From: Lysobacterales bacterium
GTDB taxonomy: Bacteria; Pseudomonadota; Gammaproteobacteria; Xanthomonadales; SZUA-36
Reading direction: 5' to 3'
Assembly (NCBI GenBank): GCA_029859505.1
Contig: JAOUCZ010000010.1
Span: 1-38,450 of the forward strand
Length of the DNA stretch: 38,450 nucleotides
Shown here: positions 37,843-38,450 of the stretch, one piece after another
Numbering within the stretch: the first letter of the stretch is position 1
Layout of the letters: each line of letters opens with the position of its first letter
The notes under the pieces: generated by a model
What the model was told of the DNA's origin: nothing
Seen by the model: only the letters and a program-made list of their open reading frames with translations
The model's database searches: none
Made by a program: the position numbers and the translations under genes

Positions 37843-38450
37843 TGGGTTAATTGCTCCATGATTTCACCGGGACGAAACGGCAGAGGTCCCGGGCGGTTAA
37901 ACACCCTGACCTCTGCATTCAGATCATAGCCAGCACGAAGATAACGGTGAAACTGCCGCGAGTGACTCTGCTCCACAACCAGAATCCGCTCAATCCCCAT
38001 GAGCGCAGCAGCCATTTCCAGTGGTTTCTCCGGTGCCAGCAAACGCAGGCTGATCAGACGAATGTCCTCACCCTGCTCTCTCAAACGCGCCAGTGCTTCC
38101 CTGACCGGACCGGTGGATGAGCCCCAGGTAATAACTGCTGTGGCACCGGAACCTTCCTGTACTGCCCAGTGCTCCCCATAGTCAAAGTCAGTGATCTTTC
38201 GATGACGCTTTTCAAGCTGAGTATAGTGATCTTCAGGAAGGCTCGAGGGTGCACCCGCCTGGTTATGTTCAAGGCCATCAGCCGTATACTGCCCCCCTGC
38301 CTGACCTGGAATTGACATCGGGGAGACTCCCGAACCACCAACCGCATAACGATAATAGGTTTCGTCATATTGTTCCGGCACTCTGCGCCTGGCAATAAAG
38401 CCGATATTCGGCGGACACTTCACGATGGCCCGTGTCTGACCGAGTGACTG
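37818..38450 (-). CDS. korA: 2-oxoacid:ferredoxin oxidoreductase alpha subunit, C-terminal part, 5' end outside window
   Basis: Frame stays open to the window edge; GDDL-free C-terminal region with AVITWGSSTGPVREALARLREQGEDIRLISLRLLAP...VVEQSHSRQFHRYLRA; 25-bp overlap with korB. Confidence 0.85.
   Translation of the reverse strand, partial: QSLGQTRAIVKCPPNIGFIARRRVPEQYDETYYRYAVGGSGVSPMSIPGQAGGQYTADGLEHNQAGAPSSLPEDHYTQLEKRHRKITDFDYGEHWAVQEGSGATAVITWGSSTGPVREALARLREQGEDIRLISLRLLAPEKPLEMAAALMGIERILVVEQSHSRQFHRYLRAGYDLNAEVRVFNRPGPLPFRPGEIMEQLTQWQGGTGT

Noticed and set aside
1-38450. CRISPR arrays, tRNA/rRNA genes, transposases, integrases, prophage genes
   Set aside because: Scanned by eye for regularly spaced repeats, tRNA-like segments and integrase/transposase motifs; none recognised. 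A tRNAscan/Infernal/ISfinder run would be decisive.

Overview
The window reads as a chromosomal segment of a probably sulfur-oxidising gammaproteobacterium (inferred from gene content). It contains the 3' end of an ATP sulfurylase (sat), a RpiR-type regulator, a large metallophosphoesterase fusion, a soeABC-like sulfite dehydrogenase operon, and a Ycf46-like AAA ATPase. Divergent from the ATPase is a 2079-codon ORF (9977-16216), the standout feature. By motif reading it joins an M50-like membrane metallopeptidase segment (HELGH), a complete but apparently circularly permuted enolase (catalytic barrel first, N-terminal capping domain second), a ~735-aa orphan region, a PPDK/PEP-synthase-type ATP-grasp domain and a terminal phospho-histidine swivel domain. 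The usual PEP-binding TIM barrel is absent. Downstream lie a decayed oligosaccharide flippase, GT2 and GT87-like glycosyltransferases and a flavin oxidoreductase. The rest holds housekeeping and accessory genes (YceH, DUF1295-like, epimerase, FlgO/TPR protein, RecQ, PepD, patatin lipoprotein, ECF sigma cassette, 2-oxoacid:ferredoxin oxidoreductase) plus several decay scars: two truncated genes head-to-head near 31.5 kb, and an FN3/beta-propeller ORF split by an in-frame TGA. No tRNA, rRNA, CRISPR array or transposase was recognised. All family calls come from reading the translations; no database search was run.
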